Source: Pseudoselenomonas ruminantium (GTDB lineage: Bacteria; Bacillota; Negativicutes; Selenomonadales; Selenomonadaceae). Taken from it: 32,490 nt of DNA. How positions within the stretch are numbered: position 1 is the stretch's first letter; each line of letters opens with the position of its first letter. This document shows, in pieces, positions 30,174 through 32,490 of this stretch. The stretch lies in assembly GCA_902781305.1 (NCBI GenBank), contig CACZIV010000037.1:1-32490 (forward strand). The letters run 5' to 3'. The notes under the pieces were generated by a model. The model worked only from the letters and a program-made list of their open reading frames with translations. It had not been told where the DNA came from and made no database searches. A program made the position numbers and the translations under genes.

Positions 30174-32153
30174 ATGAAGAAGAAACGCCGGGAAATACAA
30201 CGGCGGATCAGTGTTTTAGCGTTATTTATGCTGGGGGCAGTGGTGCTTATCGTCTGCCGCTATGCATGGTTGCAACTGGTGCAGGGAAGTGCACTCGGTG
30301 AGCGGATGAAGGCGCAGGTAGGGCAGGATTATGCCATCCAGTCGCCACGCGGGACAATTCTCGACCGGAATGGACGGGAATTAGCGGTCAGCACCATGAC
30401 GAAATCTTTGTATATTGACCCGTCCCATGTGGAAAATCCGCAGGAGTTAGCGGAAAACTTAGCGCCGCTTATAGGCAAGACTGAACAGGATATTTTGGAT
30501 GATGTTGCTGTGGGCGGTGGCTTTGTCTGGGTAAAACGGCGCATGGAGCAGGCTGAATACGAGGCTGTGCGTCAGCTTATCCGGGAAAAGGAATATATGT
30601 CCTGCCTGGGCTTTAGGGATGAGGCCAAGCGTTATTATCCGAATGATGTGTTGGCGGCTAATGTGCTGGGATTCGTAGGCACGGATGACAAAGGTCTTGA
30701 TGGAATAGAGCAGGCCTTAGATGCCATGTTAAAGGGTGAAGTCAAGGAAACCTATCTTACCACAGACCGGCAGGCACGACCGATTTTGGATTCGATTTTT
30801 TCCAGCCGCCGCCGTTATATGGGCGATTCCTGCAAGACGGTGGAATTGACAATCGACAGCGGTATTCAGTTCATTGTGGAGCAGGAACTGGACCGGGCTA
30901 TCGCGGAGAATAATCCCAAGGCGATAACCTGCGTGGTGATGAATCCAAAGAATGGGGAAGTGCTGGCCATGGCCTCCCGTCCTTCATATAATCCGAATAA
31001 ATTCTGGGATTATAATGCAGAAGTTTGGAAAAACCGCGCGGTGTCCTTTATCTATGAGCCGGGATCTACCTTTAAGTCAGTGGTGGCTGGCGCTGCTTTG
31101 CAGGAAAAGGTTGTAAGCCCTAATCAGGTGTTTGTTGACCCAGGCTATGTTATGGTTTCGGGGCGGCGTATTCAGAACTGGAATGGTGAAAGTTTTGGTA
31201 CGGTTACCTTTACTGATGTAGTTAAACAGTCTTTGAATACTGGCTTTGCACAGGTAGGCCTGCGCTTAGGCGCCGAGCGCCTGATGAAGTATGCCCGTGA
31301 TTTTGGCTTTGGTGAGCCGACAGGCATAGACTTGCCGGGCGAGGAAAGCGGCATCCTCTTTAAGCCGGAGGATATGCGTGATTCGGATATGGCGACCTCT
31401 GCTATAGGGCAGAGTATTGCGGTGACTCCCTTGCAGCTGGTTACGGCTGTGTCGGCTATTGCCAATGATGGCGTGTTGTTAAAGCCACATATTGTGAAAA
31501 CTATCCGTAATGCGGATGGCAGCGTTTATGAAGAACGGGGCAAGACCGAAGTGCGCCGGGTTATTGATTCGGCCACGGACAAGACTTTGATGGGCTTGTT
31601 GGAGCAGGTTGTAGCCAGCGGCGGTGGTGCCAAGGCACAGGTCAAAGGCTATCGTATCGGCGGTAAGACTGGTACTGCACAGAAAATCCGTGAAGATGGC
31701 AGTGGCTATATGGATGGCCGTTATATTGCATCTTTCTGCGGTTTTGCGCCTGTAGAAGACCCGCAGCTTACGGTGTTAGTCATGATTGATGACCCGGGTA
31801 CAGGCAACTTCTATGGCGGCCAGATTGCAGCACCGGTGGCTGGGCGTATTTTTGCCCAGTTGTTCCGTCAAATGCATATTGAACCTTCAAGTGACCCTTT
31901 TGCGGGCATGGAACCGGCGGAAAAGAAAACGCAGCATAGGCCTGCGCGTCCCTTTACGGGGGCTGTTCCCGATGGCAAGGTTGTCGTGCCGGATTTTGCC
32001 GGGAAGAGTCTGCGTGAAGCTGCCGGACTGGCAGCGGATAAAGGATTGACTTTCCAAAGTGAAGGGTCAGGGTATGCCGTAGGGCAGAGTATCGAAATGA
32101 ATACGCTGGTGGATAAGGGGACGGCGATTACCGTGTACTTTGAGCCAGGATAA
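30174..32153 (+). CDS. Class B penicillin-binding protein (SpoVD/FtsI type) with one PASTA domain
   Basis: 659 residues. A short cytoplasmic tail and one membrane span (about 10-35) lead to the PBP dimerisation domain (SPRGTILDRNGRELA near 57-71) and then the transpeptidase domain. The active-site serine is S298 in EPGSTFK, the second motif is S353-L354-N355, and the third is K498-T-G-T. A single PASTA domain occupies the last 55 residues (VVVPDFAGKSLREAAGLAADKG). This layout is that of SpoVD or PBP2x/FtsI, a peptidoglycan transpeptidase acting with a SEDS glycosyltransferase in division or spore cortex synthesis. Which of these it serves cannot be told from sequence; no ftsW, spoVE, mraY or mur gene is adjacent. 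It begins right after the telA stop. Confidence 0.93.
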   Translation: MKKKRREIQRRISVLALFMLGAVVLIVCRYAWLQLVQGSALGERMKAQVGQDYAIQSPRGTILDRNGRELAVSTMTKSLYIDPSHVENPQELAENLAPLIGKTEQDILDDVAVGGGFVWVKRRMEQAEYEAVRQLIREKEYMSCLGFRDEAKRYYPNDVLAANVLGFVGTDDKGLDGIEQALDAMLKGEVKETYLTTDRQARPILDSIFSSRRRYMGDSCKTVELTIDSGIQFIVEQELDRAIAENNPKAITCVVMNPKNGEVLAMASRPSYNPNKFWDYNAEVWKNRAVSFIYEPGSTFKSVVAGAALQEKVVSPNQVFVDPGYVMVSGRRIQNWNGESFGTVTFTDVVKQSLNTGFAQVGLRLGAERLMKYARDFGFGEPTGIDLPGEESGILFKPEDMRDSDMATSAIGQSIAVTPLQLVTAVSAIANDGVLLKPHIVKTIRNADGSVYEERGKTEVRRVIDSATDKTLMGLLEQVVASGGGAKAQVKGYRIGGKTGTAQKIREDGSGYMDGRYIASFCGFAPVEDPQLTVLVMIDDPGTGNFYGGQIAAPVAGRIFAQLFRQMHIEPSSDPFAGMEPAEKKTQHRPARPFTGAVPDGKVVVPDFAGKSLREAAGLAADKGLTFQSEGSGYAVGQSIEMNTLVDKGTAITVYFEPG

Positions 32154-32180
32154 TGTATTATTACATCTATGTATAAAGAC

Positions 32181-32260
32181 GCCGGCGGGGCCGGTAATAT
32201 TTTCCTTCGCCATAGACAGGCTTGTCAAAAGCTGCGGAAAATATCACCGGCCCCGCCGGC
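32181..32260. repeat. Long hairpin element, type B, copy 2
   Basis: Arms 32181-32205 and 32236-32260 pair at 24 of 25 positions (one A-C mismatch) around a 30-nt loop. The loop contains TAGACAGGCTTGTCAAA (32213-32229), identical to the core of copy 1 at 22450-22466, and the base is preceded by ATAAAGAC as in that copy. The arms differ from copy 1 at 13 positions, yet still pair with each other. It starts 27 bases after the penicillin-binding protein stop. Confidence 0.93.
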
Positions 32261-32404
32261 TTATTGCGTAGATTAAATTGCAGTTTGTCGGGGAGTTCGT
32301 GATAAAGGTATCTGGTTCATACGTGGTTAGGGGGCGAACGGGGGAGTACTTTTTCTGATTCCGCTAAACGACCCTCCATGAAAGAAATCGTTGTTTAGCT
32401 ATAT

Positions 32405-32490
32405 GCGCCGGGCAGGCCGGCGGCGCGTCTTTCAACGTGCTTTCCGGTAACTGCCTACGTCGGGCCGGCCTTCACTGCGTTCAGGCAGTC
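32405..32490. repeat. GC-rich palindromic sequence cut by the window edge
   Basis: GCGCCG (32405-32410) pairs with CGGCGC (32421-32426); GGCCGGC (32416-32422) also matches GCCGGCC (32464-32470), and ACTGCCT (32450-32456) matches AGGCAGT (32483-32489). On the minus strand the first hairpin is preceded by GAAAGAC, recalling the flank of the type B elements. It may be another member of the hairpin family or an unrelated structure. Confidence 0.4.

Larger units (their letters stand above)
32154..32490. other. Intergenic end of window with palindromic elements
   Basis: About 340 bases without a recognised gene. It holds the type B hairpin (32181-32260), an imperfect repeat GCTAAACGA/TCGTTGTTTAGC around 32364-32400, and GC-rich palindromes from 32405 to the window edge. 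The edge prevents judging what follows. Confidence 0.6.

Overview
The window looks like chromosomal DNA from an anaerobic diderm Firmicute of the Negativicutes, most likely Selenomonadaceae (Selenomonas or a close relative). This is inferred from gene content: an O-antigen/capsule cluster of the Wzx/Wzy type, a ferredoxin-dependent 2-oxoacid oxidoreductase operon, a FliD-like flagellar protein, a SpoVD/FtsI-type penicillin-binding protein with a PASTA domain, and strong AGGAGG ribosome binding sites. No rRNA, tRNA, CRISPR array or complete insertion sequence was recognised.

Region 1 (1-14535, all + strand) is a surface-polysaccharide locus. It opens with a cut-off NDP-sugar 4,6-dehydratase of the WbpM/PglF type, a PLP aminotransferase and a PglC-type phosphoglycosyl transferase. 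Together these would make an amino-sugar nucleotide and start the lipid-linked repeat unit. A strikingly AT-rich centre (about 3100-10500) holds two GT2 glycosyltransferases, a small P-loop protein, the Wzy polymerase, the Wzx flippase, a GT4 glycosyltransferase and a sugar epimerase. The 3' part returns to higher GC with UDP-glucose dehydrogenase and rmlA-rmlC-rmlB. No rmlD is present, and rmlA carries a perfect 30-bp tandem duplication at its 3' end.

Region 2 (14536-19156) is a mixed block. It holds an Rpn/PD-(D/E)XK nuclease-like gene, divergent from a two-gene unit made of a resolvase-like protein without its catalytic arginines and a 56-residue ribbon-helix-helix protein. An inverted repeat brackets the predicted nuclease promoter. 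Methylglyoxal synthase follows, then a two-gene minus-strand unit: a TolA-like membrane/TPR protein and a double PRC-barrel protein.

Region 3 (19157-25284) is central metabolism: korDABC, a FliD-like gene, and pyk preceded by a structured leader. Region 4 (25285-32490) holds a YycJ-type metallo-beta-lactamase-fold protein, the lipoprotein protease HtrA, the rRNA methyltransferase RlmH, an XpaC-TM2 protein, TelA and a PASTA-bearing class B penicillin-binding protein.

The most unusual signal is a family of long, nearly perfect intergenic hairpins in the second half. There are four clear copies (22322-22392, 22419-22497, 25333-25406, 32181-32260) in two types. Within a type the loop is conserved while the 24-25 bp arms differ between copies and still pair. 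All lie at 3' ends of genes.
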